NCBI GenBank assembly: GCA_965213765.1
Contig: OZ243926.1
Location: forward strand, 2,790,001 to 2,854,000
Direction: 5' to 3'
Source of the DNA: JAJDXO01 sp965213765
Lineage (GTDB): Bacteria; Pseudomonadota; Alphaproteobacteria; Rhodospirillales; UBA2165
DNA length: 64,000 nucleotides
The position numbers were made by a program, and so were the translations under genes. Under the pieces are notes generated by a model. The model saw only the letters and a list, made by a program, of their open reading frames with translations. It had not been told where the DNA came from and did no database searches. Position 1 is the stretch's first letter. Each line of letters begins with the position of its first letter. Shown piece by piece: positions 1 through 8,447 of this stretch.

Positions 1-333
1 GTTGGAACAATCGACGATCACCCGGGTGAGCGCCTCATCCAGCGGAATCTGCGCCGAGCCGTAACGGGTGATGCCGGCCCGGTTGCCCAGCGCCTTGTTG
101 ACCGCCTCGCCGATGGCGATGCCGGTATCCTCGGTGGTGTGATGGAAATCGATATGCAGGTCGCCCTTGGCGCGCACGGTCAGGTCGATCAGGCTGTGCT
201 TGGAGAGCTGCTCCAGCATGTGATCGAGGAAGCCGATACCGGTGGAAACGTCGTAGGTTCCCGTCCCGTCCAGATCGACGGTCACGGAAATCTCGGTCTC
301 GTTCGTGTTGCGCTCGACGCTTGCCTGGCGCAT
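1..333 (-). CDS. hisB: Imidazoleglycerol-phosphate dehydratase HisB (partial, C-terminus outside window)
   Basis: HisB dehydrates imidazoleglycerol phosphate to imidazole-acetol phosphate in cytosolic histidine synthesis. The 111 visible residues start at ATG (333-331) and show GIGFLDHMLEQL followed by the metal-binding signature HIDFHHTTEDTG, with GEAVNKALG and YGSAQIPLDEAL after it, all characteristic of the Mn-binding dehydratase fold. The gene runs off the left edge, so about 85 C-terminal residues, including the second HH motif, are missing. It is divergent from hslV. The monofunctional dehydratase N-terminus lacks the phosphatase domain seen in enterobacterial HisB fusions. Confidence 0.95.
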   Translation of the reverse strand, partial: MRQASVERNTNETEISVTVDLDGTGTYDVSTGIGFLDHMLEQLSKHSLIDLTVRAKGDLHIDFHHTTEDTGIAIGEAVNKALGNRAGITRYGSAQIPLDEALTRVIVDCSN

Positions 334-477
334 CGGCCGATCTCCTTCAGGTTAGGCGCGGTCTTGTAACAGGATCGGCGCATTTCCGCCAGCGTGTTGA
401 CCGGAAGCGGGCCGGGGGCTACATGGAGGTTAACAGACCGCGCGAAAGCGCGCATAAACCACCCGGGAACATGTCCG

Positions 478-1032
478 ATGGCCGATCCCCAATCTCCGCA
501 TCCCGACTGGCATGCCACGACCATTCTCTGTGTCCGCAAGGGCGATGACGTGGTGATTGCCGGCGACGGCCAGGTGAGCATGGGCGATACGGTGATCAAG
601 GCCAACGCCACCAAGGTGCGCCGGCTCGGCAGCGGCAACGTGATCGCCGGGTTCGCGGGCGCCACCGCCGACGCCTTCACCTTGTTCGAGCGTCTGGAAG
701 CCAAGCTGGAGCAGCATCCGGAACAACTGACCCGGTCGTGCGTCGAATTGGCCAAGGATTGGCGGACCGACCGCTATCTCCGGCGCCTCGAGGCGTTGAT
801 GGCGGTGGCCGACAGGAACGTCTCGCTGCTGGTTTCCGGGACCGGCGACGTGCTGGAGCCGGAAGACGGCCTCATCGGCATCGGTTCGGGGGGCAACTAT
901 GCGCTCGCCGCCGCCCGGGCCATGGTTTCCCACGACGACTTCGATGCGGAAACGGTCGCCCGGCGGTCGCTGGAAATCGCCGCCGGCATCTGCGTCTACA
1001 CCAACACCAACATCACCGTCGAAAGCCTGTAA
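478..1032 (+). CDS. hslV: ATP-dependent protease HslVU, peptidase subunit HslV
   Basis: HslV is the threonine-protease core of the HslVU (ClpQY) complex. It forms a double hexameric ring that degrades substrates unfolded by HslU. From ATG 478 the protein has 184 residues. The catalytic threonine of the mature enzyme should be Thr14 in the ATTILCVRK context, followed by VVIAGDGQVS, GFAGATADAFTLFE, ELAKDWRTDR and IGSGGNYALAAARA. The open frame continues upstream to 394, but 478 gives the usual short propeptide (13 residues). The stop lies 3 nt before the hslU start, so the two are co-transcribed. Confidence 0.96.
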   Translation: MADPQSPHPDWHATTILCVRKGDDVVIAGDGQVSMGDTVIKANATKVRRLGSGNVIAGFAGATADAFTLFERLEAKLEQHPEQLTRSCVELAKDWRTDRYLRRLEALMAVADRNVSLLVSGTGDVLEPEDGLIGIGSGGNYALAAARAMVSHDDFDAETVARRSLEIAAGICVYTNTNITVESL

Positions 1033-1035
1033 GTC

Positions 1036-2343
1036 ATGACCACCTTCTCCCCCCGGGAAATCGTTTCGGAGCTGGACCGCTATATCGTCGGCCAGGACGA
1101 CGCCAAGCGCGCGGTCGCCGTGGCGTTGCGCAACCGCTGGCGGCGCCAGCAGCTGGATGACGACCTCAAGGAAGAAGTGCTGCCCAAGAACATCCTGATG
1201 ATCGGCCCGACGGGCGTCGGCAAGACCGAGATCGCCCGGCGGCTCGCACGCCTCGCCCAGGCGCCGTTCCTCAAGGTGGAAGCCACGAAATTCACCGAGG
1301 TGGGCTATGTGGGCCGGGATGTGGAGAGCATCGTCCGCGATCTGGTCGAGGTGGCCATCCACGCGACCCGCGAGCGGCTCCGCAAGCAGGTGCAGGCCAG
1401 GGCCGAAGTGAACGCCGAGGAGCGGGTGCTGGACGCCCTGGTCGGCGAATCGGCGAGCGCCGATACCCGCCAGAAATTCCGCAAGATGCTCCGCGAAGGC
1501 GAGCTCGGCGACAAGGAGATCGAGGTCGAGGTTTCCGCCGGGCCCAGCGGCATGCCGACATTGGAAATTCCGGGCATGCCCGGCGCCCAGATGGGGATGA
1601 TCAACTTGAACGACATGTTGGGCGGCGCGTTCGGCCAGCGCTCCAAGCCCAAGCGGGTAACGGTGTCGGAGTCCTACGACCTGCTGATCGCCGAAGAGAG
1701 CGACAAGCTGCTGGATGAGGATCAGATCGTCCGCGAGGCCGTGACCGCGGTGGAAAACGACGGCATCGTGTTCCTCGACGAGATCGACAAGATCACCGCG
1801 CGCTCGGACCGCCACGGCGCCGATGTGAGCCGGGAAGGCGTGCAGCGGGATCTGCTGCCGCTGATCGAGGGCACCACCGTCGCCACCAAGCACGGCACGC
1901 TCAAAACCGACCACATCCTGTTCATCGCCTCGGGCGCGTTCCACCTCGCCAAGCCGTCGGACCTGCTGCCCGAACTGCAGGGCCGGCTGCCCATCCGGGT
2001 CGAGCTCAGCGCGCTCACCGACGAGGATTTCGTCCGCATCCTCACCGAGCCGGAAGCCAGCCTGATCAAGCAGTACACCGCATTGATGAACACCGAGGAC
2101 GTGACCCTGGAGTTCACCGGCGACGCCATCGAGGAAATCGCCCGGCTGTCGGCGGACATCAATTCGGGCGTCGAGAACATCGGCGCCCGGCGGCTTCACA
2201 CGGTGATGGAGCGCCTCTTGGAGGAGATCAGCTTCACCGCCACCGACCGCGGCGGCGAAACCATCGTCATCGATGCCGGGATGGTCCGCGAGCGGGTCGG
2301 CGAACTCTTAAAGAACGCCGACCTGTCGAAGTTTATATTGTAG
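1036..2343 (+). CDS. hslU: HslVU unfoldase ATPase subunit HslU
   Basis: HslU is the AAA+ hexamer that unfolds proteins and feeds them into HslV. The 435-residue product starts SPREIVSELDRYIVGQ, has Walker A GPTGVGKT at residues 57-64 and Walker B VFLDEID near 245-251. A long inserted I-domain lies between them, and the sensor region contains NIGARRLHTVMERLLEE. It ends in LSKFIL, matching the hydrophobic C-terminal tail that docks into HslV and activates it. Full length for the family. It directly follows hslV. Downstream base composition changes abruptly to AT-rich. Confidence 0.97.
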   Translation: MTTFSPREIVSELDRYIVGQDDAKRAVAVALRNRWRRQQLDDDLKEEVLPKNILMIGPTGVGKTEIARRLARLAQAPFLKVEATKFTEVGYVGRDVESIVRDLVEVAIHATRERLRKQVQARAEVNAEERVLDALVGESASADTRQKFRKMLREGELGDKEIEVEVSAGPSGMPTLEIPGMPGAQMGMINLNDMLGGAFGQRSKPKRVTVSESYDLLIAEESDKLLDEDQIVREAVTAVENDGIVFLDEIDKITARSDRHGADVSREGVQRDLLPLIEGTTVATKHGTLKTDHILFIASGAFHLAKPSDLLPELQGRLPIRVELSALTDEDFVRILTEPEASLIKQYTALMNTEDVTLEFTGDAIEEIARLSADINSGVENIGARRLHTVMERLLEEISFTATDRGGETIVIDAGMVRERVGELLKNADLSKFIL

Positions 2344-2427
2344 AGAGTGATTCGCTTCTTTGTCTCCAAATATGGGAGATACGTGCTCTAATGTTGAACT
2401 CTACATATTGTGCCGAATGCTAAATGC

Positions 2428-2456
2428 TTGACTATTTTCTCGATATTTAGTACAAT
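2428..2456 (+). promoter_or_regulatory. Sigma-70-type promoter of the DUF3800 islet
   Basis: TTGACT (2428-2433), a 17-nt spacer and TACAAT (2451-2456) form a near-consensus housekeeping promoter in AT-rich DNA downstream of hslU. It points toward the DUF3800 gene and would give an mRNA with a leader of about 80 nt that contains a long inverted repeat. Such a strong consensus promoter is unusual beside the GC-rich host genes. Confidence 0.6.
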
Positions 2457-2463
2457 TTTTGTT

Positions 2464-2539
2464 GGTGGACTCTGAATCCTGAGCTTCACGTTGTATGATG
2501 TGCGGCGCGTGTTTTTCACTAAGGGATTCTTAGTCCACC
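2464..2539 (+). other. Imperfect inverted repeat in the leader of the DUF3800 gene
   Basis: GGTGGACTCTGAATCC at 2464-2479 is mirrored by GGATTCTTAGTCCACC at 2524-2539; the arms pair except at the two central positions (CT against AA). The loop is about 44 nt. The right arm ends 6 nt before the ATG at 2546, and no clear Shine-Dalgarno sequence lies in between, so the hairpin could hide or present the start region. Alternatively it is one end or target of a lost mobile element. Confidence 0.55.
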
Positions 2540-2545
2540 ACATTC

Positions 2546-3451
2546 ATGTCAACTCAGTACGAAGTGTTTATTGATGAGGCCTGGACGCAGTCCAGCAAGC
2601 CGCTGAAACGTTATTGGTGTTTCTACGGGGGGATATTCGGGACGCAGGGCTCCCTCGATGCCCTAGAGAAGAAGCTGGACGCTTCGGCCAAAAGGCATGG
2701 CTTACGCACCGAGGTAAAGTGGGGGCACATCAGCCAGGACTCATTTGATGCGTATGTGGAATTTGTGGATCTCTTGCTCACAAGTGTGGGCGATGGTGAC
2801 ATCAAATACCGTCAGGTGTTTTTGGATCGGTCTTATGTTTGGATTCCGCAGCACAGTGAAGAGGCGCTTGGCGATCTCGATTCTCAGTTCCGGATTTGTT
2901 ACCAGTTCATCAAGCACTCGTTTGGACTGCGGTACCTGCCCCCCGACCCAGACGGTGCAGATACGCGCGTCAGTATCCGATTGGACAATCACTCCAGCCA
3001 GCAACACAAAGAGAGACTGACTAAATTCTGCAAGCTGCTCCCCGACACGCTGGGACGAAAGGACCTCGACATTGCTGTCTCGTTCCACAACAGCAAGAAA
3101 ATTCGGCGCCTCCAGGTTTGTGATTTGTTGATGGGGGCCGCCGGCTCACACGGGAACAAGATGCATCAGGTGAGGTTGGGCGGAAGGCGCGGAATGTCCG
3201 CAAAATAAAAGGTGCGGCACAACTTCTGCAAATATGTCTATGAGCGACTAAAGGAGATTGACGCCAACTCCCGAGGCTCCAAAGCATTCAATTGGTTCGA
3301 AACAACGGGTCTAAGCGACGATCCTGCGAACCGATATGCTCACCCCATGAGAATTTGGAAGTTCAAGCCAAAATACTATAAGCGAGACCTTGGCTGGGAA
3401 AACGATCATCTCGATAAAGAGGGACATTATGTGGGACCGGATATTCGCTAG
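2546..3451 (+). pseudogene. DUF3800-family protein gene interrupted by an in-frame stop
   Basis: Residues 1-220 read as a DUF3800 protein, a family with an RNase H-like fold that is often carried on mobile and defence islands. Visible features are the N-terminal YEVFIDEA (acidic D-E pair), KWGHISQ, the central IRLDNHSS and the C-terminal RRLQVCDLLMGA. A TAA at 3206-3208 then stops translation, but the same frame continues without frameshift to 3451 (KVRHNFCKYVYERLKEID and onward), giving roughly 80 more residues of plausible C-terminus. A single CAA-to-TAA (or AAA/GAA-to-TAA) change would explain this. Base composition is markedly lower in GC than flanking genes and it sits between the conserved hslU and xre genes, which points to horizontal acquisition. 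Either a decayed gene, a sequencing error, or a product truncated at 220 residues. The biochemical function of the family is not established. Confidence 0.7.
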
Positions 3452-3459
3452 CAAAGCTC

Positions 3460-3837
3460 TTATCCGGATTCTGAATCCGCCACCTCATCGAACCCCATCT
3501 CGGCGAGGATGCGCTCGATGGTGTCATCGTCGAGCTCCGAGATGTGCCGCGCCATCAGGTTGGCGAGCAGCGTCGCCTTGGGGCTGAGCCCGCCGGTCTC
3601 CACCGGCACCCGCGGGTGGGACAGCCGGGCAAGCTCTTTCAGCTCATCCACCTGGTCCCAGATCAGCTCGAAATAATTGGCGATCTGCATGACGAAGCCG
3701 GGGCCCGGGCGGCCCCGCTTGCCGTGTTCGAGGGCCGAGAGATAGGCCGGCGACACCTGGAGGTCGGCGGCCATTTTCTTGAGCTGGATGCCGTGCTTGC
3801 CGCGGAGTTCCCGCACCCGGGCGCCGAACGGGGTCAT
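3460..3837 (-). CDS. XRE-family helix-turn-helix transcriptional regulator
   Basis: A 125-residue DNA-binding protein. The N-terminal half is a Cro/CI-type HTH: FGARVRELRGKHGIQLKKMA, then LQVSPAYLSALEHGKRG as the recognition helix region. The C-terminal half (LSPKATLLANLMARHISELD) is a short helical extension without an obvious ligand domain. It lies 10 nt downstream of the Smr-domain gene and forms the tail of a mltA-smr-xre minus-strand operon. Its targets cannot be inferred. Start ATG at 3837-3835. Confidence 0.85.
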   Translation of the reverse strand: MTPFGARVRELRGKHGIQLKKMAADLQVSPAYLSALEHGKRGRPGPGFVMQIANYFELIWDQVDELKELARLSHPRVPVETGGLSPKATLLANLMARHISELDDDTIERILAEMGFDEVADSESG

Positions 3838-3847
3838 CCGGCCAACC

Positions 3848-4414
3848 TCATTTAGCCCGCCTCAAAAGGACGTAGAGCGCGCCCGATCCGCCGTGGTTGG
3901 GGGCCGCCTCGCGGAAGCTCCGGATGCGTTCGCGGAGCCCCGCCCGGTTGAGCCAGCCGGGCACCGCCCGGCGCAATACGCCGATCCGCTCGCCCGCGGG
4001 CCCGTCGGGACGGGTTCCCTTGCCGGTGACCACCAGGACGCATTTCTTGCCCGCCGCCTGGGAACGGGCGAGAAATTGCTCAAGCGCCGTGAACGCCTCC
4101 TCCCGGTACATGCCGTGGAGATCCAGGCGTCCCTCGATTTCGATCCGGCCCCGGCGCATCTTTTGCTGGGTCTTCTTGTCGACCCCCGGCGCGTCCCCGG
4201 CACGCAGCGCCGGAAGTTCGGACGGCGCCGGGTCCGGGGTCCGGCCGGAAGGCGGCGCGGTCCGGGGTTTCGGCTTCGGTTTTGCCGGCTTGGCGCCGGG
4301 CCGCACCTTGCGGCCCGGCCGCGGCGCGACGTCGGCGAACGCCTGCTCCAGAAGTTTGGCGTCATTCGCGTCGATGCCGCCGGAATCCCTAATTTTCGAG
4401 CCCTTTCCCGCCAT
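3848..4414 (-). CDS. Smr-domain (MutS2 C-terminal-like) protein
   Basis: A 188-residue protein. The N-terminal half is a basic, Pro/Ala/Lys-rich linker. The C-terminal half is a Smr domain with the diagnostic LDLHGMYREEA and the loop VVTGKGTR, followed by VPGWLNRAGLRERIRSFREA and the closing GGSGALYVLLRR. Smr domains bind or nick nucleic acids, and free-standing versions act on RNA or DNA junctions. The frame is open further upstream, but the ATG at 4414 avoids overlapping mltA and starts just before conserved-looking sequence. It follows mltA by 58 nt and precedes the xre gene. Confidence 0.85.
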   Translation of the reverse strand: MAGKGSKIRDSGGIDANDAKLLEQAFADVAPRPGRKVRPGAKPAKPKPKPRTAPPSGRTPDPAPSELPALRAGDAPGVDKKTQQKMRRGRIEIEGRLDLHGMYREEAFTALEQFLARSQAAGKKCVLVVTGKGTRPDGPAGERIGVLRRAVPGWLNRAGLRERIRSFREAAPNHGGSGALYVLLRRAK

Positions 4415-4472
4415 ACGGCCAATATGGCGATTAACCGGATTCCAGGCAACTCTTTTGGATATTGCCGGGTGG

Positions 4473-5711
4473 TTACGAACCCGGGACGCTGAGCGTGCGG
4501 GGCAGCAGGAGGTGGAAGGTGCCGGGCTCCTGCATTTCGCCGGCCGCCGCCTCGGCCCGGGCGCCCGCCCCCCAGAAGAAGTCACCCCGGACCGTGCCGC
4601 GGATGGCGCCGCCCGTATCCTGGGCGATCATCAGCCGCCGGATGGGGCGGCTCCGTTTCAGCGGGTCACGGGTTTCCAGCCAAACCGGCGCGCCCAAGGG
4701 CAGCTTGCCCCGGTCGACCGCCAGGCTGCGCCCGGGCGTCAGCGCCACGCCCTGGGCGCCGATGGGACCTTCGCCGTCGATCAGGCGGAAGAAGATGTAG
4801 GAGCGGTTGGCGTCCATGATCCCCCGGGCCCGGGAGGGGTTGGCGGCCAGCCAGCGCCGGATCGACTGCAATGACACGCCGTCCGCCGGCAGCTCGCCCT
4901 GCCTGACCAATACCCGGCCGATGGCGGTGTAGGCGTGGCCGTTGCGCCCGGCAAACCCCACGCGGGCCAGGGTGCCGTCGGTCATGCGCACCCGTCCCGA
5001 ACCCTGGACGTGGAGGAAAAACGCATCCACCGGATCGTCCAGCCACAGGAGTTCCAGGCCCCGGCCCGCCAAGGAGCCGTCATTGATCCGGCGCCGCTCG
5101 TCATAGGGCTCCAGCCGGTTGCCCCGAACCCGCCCGGCGATGTGGCGGCCCTTCCACTCGCCGGAGAACCGGCCCAGATCCACCGACACCAGATCGCCGG
5201 GCTTCTTGTGGAGCGGATATTGATATTGCCCGCCCCGGCGCCACGAACCGCGCAATTCGGGCTCGTAATATCCGGTGATCAGGCCTCTTGGACCGTCGGC
5301 GCCCTCGAGCCGGAAGACCCGGAAGTTGGCTTCGAAGTACCGGCGGGCGGCGCCGCTCCGGGCGGCCGCCGGCAGGGCCGCGCAGGCCGGCGCCCAGTCG
5401 GCCATCCGTCCGAACAGCGCATCCGGGCCCACCGGCCGGGACGCGGCCTGCCGTGAAAACCTGGCGCAACTCCGCGCCATGGCGTCGAGGGCCGCCCGGT
5501 GATCGTCGCCGGCCCAGCCGCTGAGCGCGCCAAAACTCACGGGGATCAACCGGATGGCGGCGGTGTCCGGCGCGGGTTTCGGTTGCGTTTTCCGGTCGGG
5601 CGGCGGCGGGCCGGACCCGACGCAGGCGCCAAGGCTCAGGGCCAGTGACAGGATAAGCGACGGGATGAGTGGCGGTCGCGAAAAGCGGACGGCGCGGCGG
5701 GCGCGGCTCAC
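4473..5711 (-). CDS. mltA: Membrane-bound lytic murein transglycosylase A (MltA)
   Basis: MltA cleaves the glycan strand of peptidoglycan between MurNAc and GlcNAc, forming 1,6-anhydro ends in the periplasm. The 412-residue product starts with GTG and has a lipoprotein signal peptide ending in the lipobox LSLGAC, so it should be anchored in the outer membrane. The MltA domain (FEANFRVFRLEGADG, ITGYYEPELRGS, VHVQGSGRVRM-like segment) is followed by the C-terminal 3D domain MIAQDTGGAIRGTVRGDFFW, whose Asp matches the catalytic residue of the family. First gene of the mltA-smr-xre group, 13 nt after the Tim44-like gene. Confidence 0.93.
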   Translation of the reverse strand: MSRARRAVRFSRPPLIPSLILSLALSLGACVGSGPPPPDRKTQPKPAPDTAAIRLIPVSFGALSGWAGDDHRAALDAMARSCARFSRQAASRPVGPDALFGRMADWAPACAALPAAARSGAARRYFEANFRVFRLEGADGPRGLITGYYEPELRGSWRRGGQYQYPLHKKPGDLVSVDLGRFSGEWKGRHIAGRVRGNRLEPYDERRRINDGSLAGRGLELLWLDDPVDAFFLHVQGSGRVRMTDGTLARVGFAGRNGHAYTAIGRVLVRQGELPADGVSLQSIRRWLAANPSRARGIMDANRSYIFFRLIDGEGPIGAQGVALTPGRSLAVDRGKLPLGAPVWLETRDPLKRSRPIRRLMIAQDTGGAIRGTVRGDFFWGAGARAEAAAGEMQEPGTFHLLLPRTLSVPGS

Positions 5712-5724
5712 GGGGGGCCTCGGG

Positions 5725-6411
5725 CTATTCCAGGGAGCGGGTGGCCACCAATTCCCAGTTGGGGTCGCGGGAGTTCGTGTCGCGGCCGAAGGTCCAGATG
5801 TCGGTGATTTCGGTGATGTGGCCGGGATCGCCGTCCGTCACTTCGCCGGCGGCGTCGCGGGTGACGTTCACCTGTTCGGAAACGATCTTCATGGTGACGA
5901 AGGCAACCGCGCCGTCCATATAGGCCTCGATGGCATCGGCGGCGCGGATGCGGACCAGGGTGTTTTCCAGGGTCTCGTTGGCCGCCTCGCGGGAGCGGAT
6001 GGCCGACAGGAAATTCTGGTACACCTCGTCGTTGAGCAGGGATTCCAGCGTTTCGGTATCGCCTTCGGCGAACGCCTGAATGACGAACTCGAACGCCGTG
6101 CGGGCGCCGACCAGGAATTCCTCCTGATCGAAGGCGGGATCGGCGATCCGGATTTGCGTGAACCCGGCCTCCAGCGGTGTTGCCGGTTCCCGCGTCGCCG
6201 GTTCGGCGTCAAGATCGAGAGGTTCGGACTGATCGGGCAACTGAACGACGTTGTCCTCCTGCGGTTCATGCTGGGATCCGCCGGAGAACGGGTCCGACGG
6301 CGGGCCGCCATTGTCCTGCCGGCGGCCGAGCACGCTGCGTAACCTGAGAATCAGGAACGCCGCGATCATCGCGAACAGAATTATGTCTATGAACTGGAAG
6401 CCTTCGCCCAT
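5725..6411 (-). CDS. Tim44/TimA-like domain membrane-anchored protein
   Basis: A 228-residue protein with one N-terminal transmembrane helix (GFQFIDIILFAMIAAFLILR), a variable linker and a C-terminal Tim44-like domain (AFEFVIQAFAEGDTETL, DEVYQNFLSAI, then WTFGRDTNSRDPNWELVATR). The domain is related to the mitochondrial import motor subunit Tim44, and alphaproteobacterial homologues are inner-membrane proteins of poorly defined role. The ATG at 6411 places the membrane helix at the very N-terminus; upstream codons look non-coding. It is upstream of mltA and divergent from fxsA-secB, which links it loosely to envelope functions. Confidence 0.87.
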   Translation of the reverse strand: MGEGFQFIDIILFAMIAAFLILRLRSVLGRRQDNGGPPSDPFSGGSQHEPQEDNVVQLPDQSEPLDLDAEPATREPATPLEAGFTQIRIADPAFDQEEFLVGARTAFEFVIQAFAEGDTETLESLLNDEVYQNFLSAIRSREAANETLENTLVRIRAADAIEAYMDGAVAFVTMKIVSEQVNVTRDAAGEVTDGDPGHITEITDIWTFGRDTNSRDPNWELVATRSLE

Positions 6412-6594
6412 GGTTCTATATCCAGGCCCACAATCTGCCGCTGGACCCTGTCCAGCCGACGGGGTAGAAACTCCTGGATCGGTACGCACGATCCCAGGAA
6501 CCGGTTCAGTCGCGGAAACGAAGATTCCGCCAGCCTACCCGGTTTACATATGCCTTTTGTCCTCAAAGGGCAAGTCACGGTAAAGCGGACCTAG

Positions 6595-7152
6595 ATGGGA
6601 TACATTCTTTTCGCGCTGTTCGTTGGCGTTCCTCTGCTGGAAATCGCCGTATTCGTCGCCGTCGGCGGCGAAATCGGCCTGTGGCCGACCCTGGGCGCGG
6701 TGGTCGCGACGGCGCTCGCCGGATCCGTGCTTCTCAGGGTTCAGGGCCTCTCAACCCTGTACCGGGCCCGCGAACATATGGAACGGGGCGAATTGCCGGT
6801 CAAGGAACTGTTCGACGGGGTCTGCCTGGTGTTCGCCGGCGCGCTGCTGCTGACGCCGGGCTTCATCACGGACGGGGTCGGTCTGTTATTGTTCCTGCCG
6901 CCGTTCCGGGCCGCGATCCGCCGCGGCCTGACGTCGCTCTTCGCGGCGCGAGGCACCGTTCGCACCTGCCGCGCACATGGTCCCGATGGCGGGCCCGGTG
7001 GCGGGCCGGACGGCGGGAGCCACGGCCCCGGCGGTCCCGCGCCCCCCGGGGGCAAGACCATCGACGGGGATTTCACCGTCGTCAATGAAGATGACGACAA
7101 TCCCCCGCGCCTGCGGACAGTCATTCATCCCGCGCTTTCCAATGAGCGCTGA
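6595..7152 (+). CDS. fxsA: FxsA family membrane protein
   Basis: A 185-residue integral membrane protein. It has the FxsA hallmarks: N-terminal FALFVGVPLLEIAVFVAVGG, VVATALAGSVLLRVQGL, a second helix pair VCLVFAGALLLTPGFITDG and LLLFLPPFRAAIRRGL. FxsA overexpression relieves phage T7 exclusion in E. coli; its normal function is unknown. The C-terminus is a Gly/Pro-rich cytosolic tail ending near IDGDFTVVNEDDD, a tail type seen in alphaproteobacterial homologues. Followed 32 nt later by secB. Confidence 0.88.
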   Translation: MGYILFALFVGVPLLEIAVFVAVGGEIGLWPTLGAVVATALAGSVLLRVQGLSTLYRAREHMERGELPVKELFDGVCLVFAGALLLTPGFITDGVGLLLFLPPFRAAIRRGLTSLFAARGTVRTCRAHGPDGGPGGGPDGGSHGPGGPAPPGGKTIDGDFTVVNEDDDNPPRLRTVIHPALSNER

Positions 7153-7184
7153 ACCAACCCATGCTTCGAGAAGGATCTGCTTAC

Positions 7185-7742
7185 ATGGCTGACACGGACG
7201 ACGACAACGGGGGCGGGGACAGCCCGATCCCGGCGGAACGGTTCACTCCCGAGCCCGACGAGCCCGATGCGCCCGATGCCGCCGGCGAGGAACAGATGCC
7301 GTCGATCGCCATCAGCGGTCAGTACATAAAGGATCTGTCATTCGAAGCCCCGAACACGCCGCAAGTGTTCGAGGCGCTGCAGAACGAGATGCCCAATATC
7401 CCCATCGAGGTGGATGTCGCGGCCAACGGCGTCGGCGAGAATTTCTACGAAGTCGTCCTGAAGGTCCGCGCCGAAGCGAAGGTCCAGGACCAGCTGTGCT
7501 ATATCCTGGAAATGGAGTATGCGGGCCTGTTCATGGTCAATGTGCCGCAGGAGGCGCTCGCACCGGTTCTCCTGGTCGAGTGTCCGCTGATCATCTTCCC
7601 GTTCCTCCGGCGCATCGTTGCCGATGCCACCAGCGACGGCGGCTTCGCCCCGTTGATGCTGGCGCCGATCGATTTCGCCAGCCTCTACCAGCAGCGGATG
7701 GCGCAGGCCGGCGCCGAGGAAGGGGACGCCGCCGAGGCGTAA
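7185..7742 (+). CDS. secB: Protein-export chaperone SecB
   Basis: SecB is a cytosolic homotetrameric chaperone that keeps precursor proteins export-competent and delivers them to SecA. The 185-residue product has an acidic, Pro-rich N-terminal extension of about 45 residues. The SecB core follows: ISGQYIKDLSFEAPNTPQVF, EVVLKVRAEAKVQDQL, EMEYAGLFMV, VECPLIIFPFLRRIVADAT and the closing MLAPIDFASLYQQRM. The ATG at 7185 is preceded by AAGGA at good spacing; the upstream ATG at 7161 lies inside that leader. It sits between fxsA and the convergent dnaQ. Confidence 0.95.
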   Translation: MADTDDDNGGGDSPIPAERFTPEPDEPDAPDAAGEEQMPSIAISGQYIKDLSFEAPNTPQVFEALQNEMPNIPIEVDVAANGVGENFYEVVLKVRAEAKVQDQLCYILEMEYAGLFMVNVPQEALAPVLLVECPLIIFPFLRRIVADATSDGGFAPLMLAPIDFASLYQQRMAQAGAEEGDAAEA

Positions 7743-7756
7743 GCCCCGGCCGGCGC

Positions 7757-8425
7757 TCAGCGGCGCCAGACCGGTTTTTCGATTTTCTCCAGAAACGCCC
7801 GGTGGGCGGCCAGTTCCTCTTCGGCCGCCGCATGGGGGCGGGGCGCGCGGCGCTCGGCCGATCCGGCCCGGGCTTCCGATTTCGCCCTTTCGGCCTTGAG
7901 TTCGAGATCCGGCTGGCGGCCGCCAATCAGCTCCAGATACACCTCGGCCAGAAGCTGTGCATCCAACAGGGCTCCGTGGAGCGAACGGCTCGAATTATCG
8001 ATATTGAAGCGGCGGCAGAGCGCATCGAGGCTGGCCGGCGCCCCCGGAAATTTCTCCCGCGCCATGCGGACCGTATCCACGGCGCGGCTCATGGGAAGCT
8101 CGTCCTTGCCCAACCGGTCGAGCTCCGCATTGATGAACCGCATGTCGAATTCGGCGTTATGGATCACCAAAGCCGCATCGCCGGCGAACTCGACGAACCC
8201 GTCCATCACGTCCGCCATCACCGGCTGGCCGCTCAGGAATTCATCCGACAGGCCGTGAATGGCAAAGGCCTCCTCGGGCATGGGGCGCTCGGGGTTGACG
8301 TATTGGTGGTAGGTTTCGCCGGTGGCCACATGATTGACCAATTCGACGCAGCCGATTTCGACGATCCGGTGCCCGTCGCGGGGACTGAGACCGGTGGTTT
8401 CCGTATCGAGGACGATTTCTCTCAA
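7757..8425 (-). CDS. dnaQ: DNA polymerase III epsilon subunit (3'-5' proofreading exonuclease)
   Basis: DnaQ edits misincorporated bases within the Pol III core. The 222-residue product starts at TTG (8425-8423), preceded by GGAAAGG. No in-frame ATG precedes the domain closely enough to be credible. ExoI DTETTGLSP lies at residues 6-14, ExoII is HNAEFDMRFINAEL and ExoIIIepsilon is HGALLDAQLLAEVY, so all four acidic metal ligands and the general-base His are present. The C-terminal tail, which normally contacts the alpha subunit, ends KIEKPVWRR. It follows coaE on the same strand by 22 nt and converges with secB. Confidence 0.94.
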   Translation of the reverse strand: MREIVLDTETTGLSPRDGHRIVEIGCVELVNHVATGETYHQYVNPERPMPEEAFAIHGLSDEFLSGQPVMADVMDGFVEFAGDAALVIHNAEFDMRFINAELDRLGKDELPMSRAVDTVRMAREKFPGAPASLDALCRRFNIDNSSRSLHGALLDAQLLAEVYLELIGGRQPDLELKAERAKSEARAGSAERRAPRPHAAAEEELAAHRAFLEKIEKPVWRR

Positions 8426-8447
8426 CGCCGTTGCCTTTCCTGGACGT

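Noticed and set aside
397..425. TTGACC-17-TACATG as a promoter for hslVU
   Set aside because: The -10 match is poor and no heat-shock-type sigma motif is present, so it was left unannotated.
430..2199. A 589-codon minus-strand frame opposite hslVU
   Set aside because: Low-complexity, motif-free and entirely antisense to two well-recognised genes.
2392..2404. GTTGAACTCTA near the DUF3800 islet, identical to the right end of the IS5-type element at 51236-51246
   Set aside because: Only 11 bases match, with no second end or duplication, so chance is adequate.
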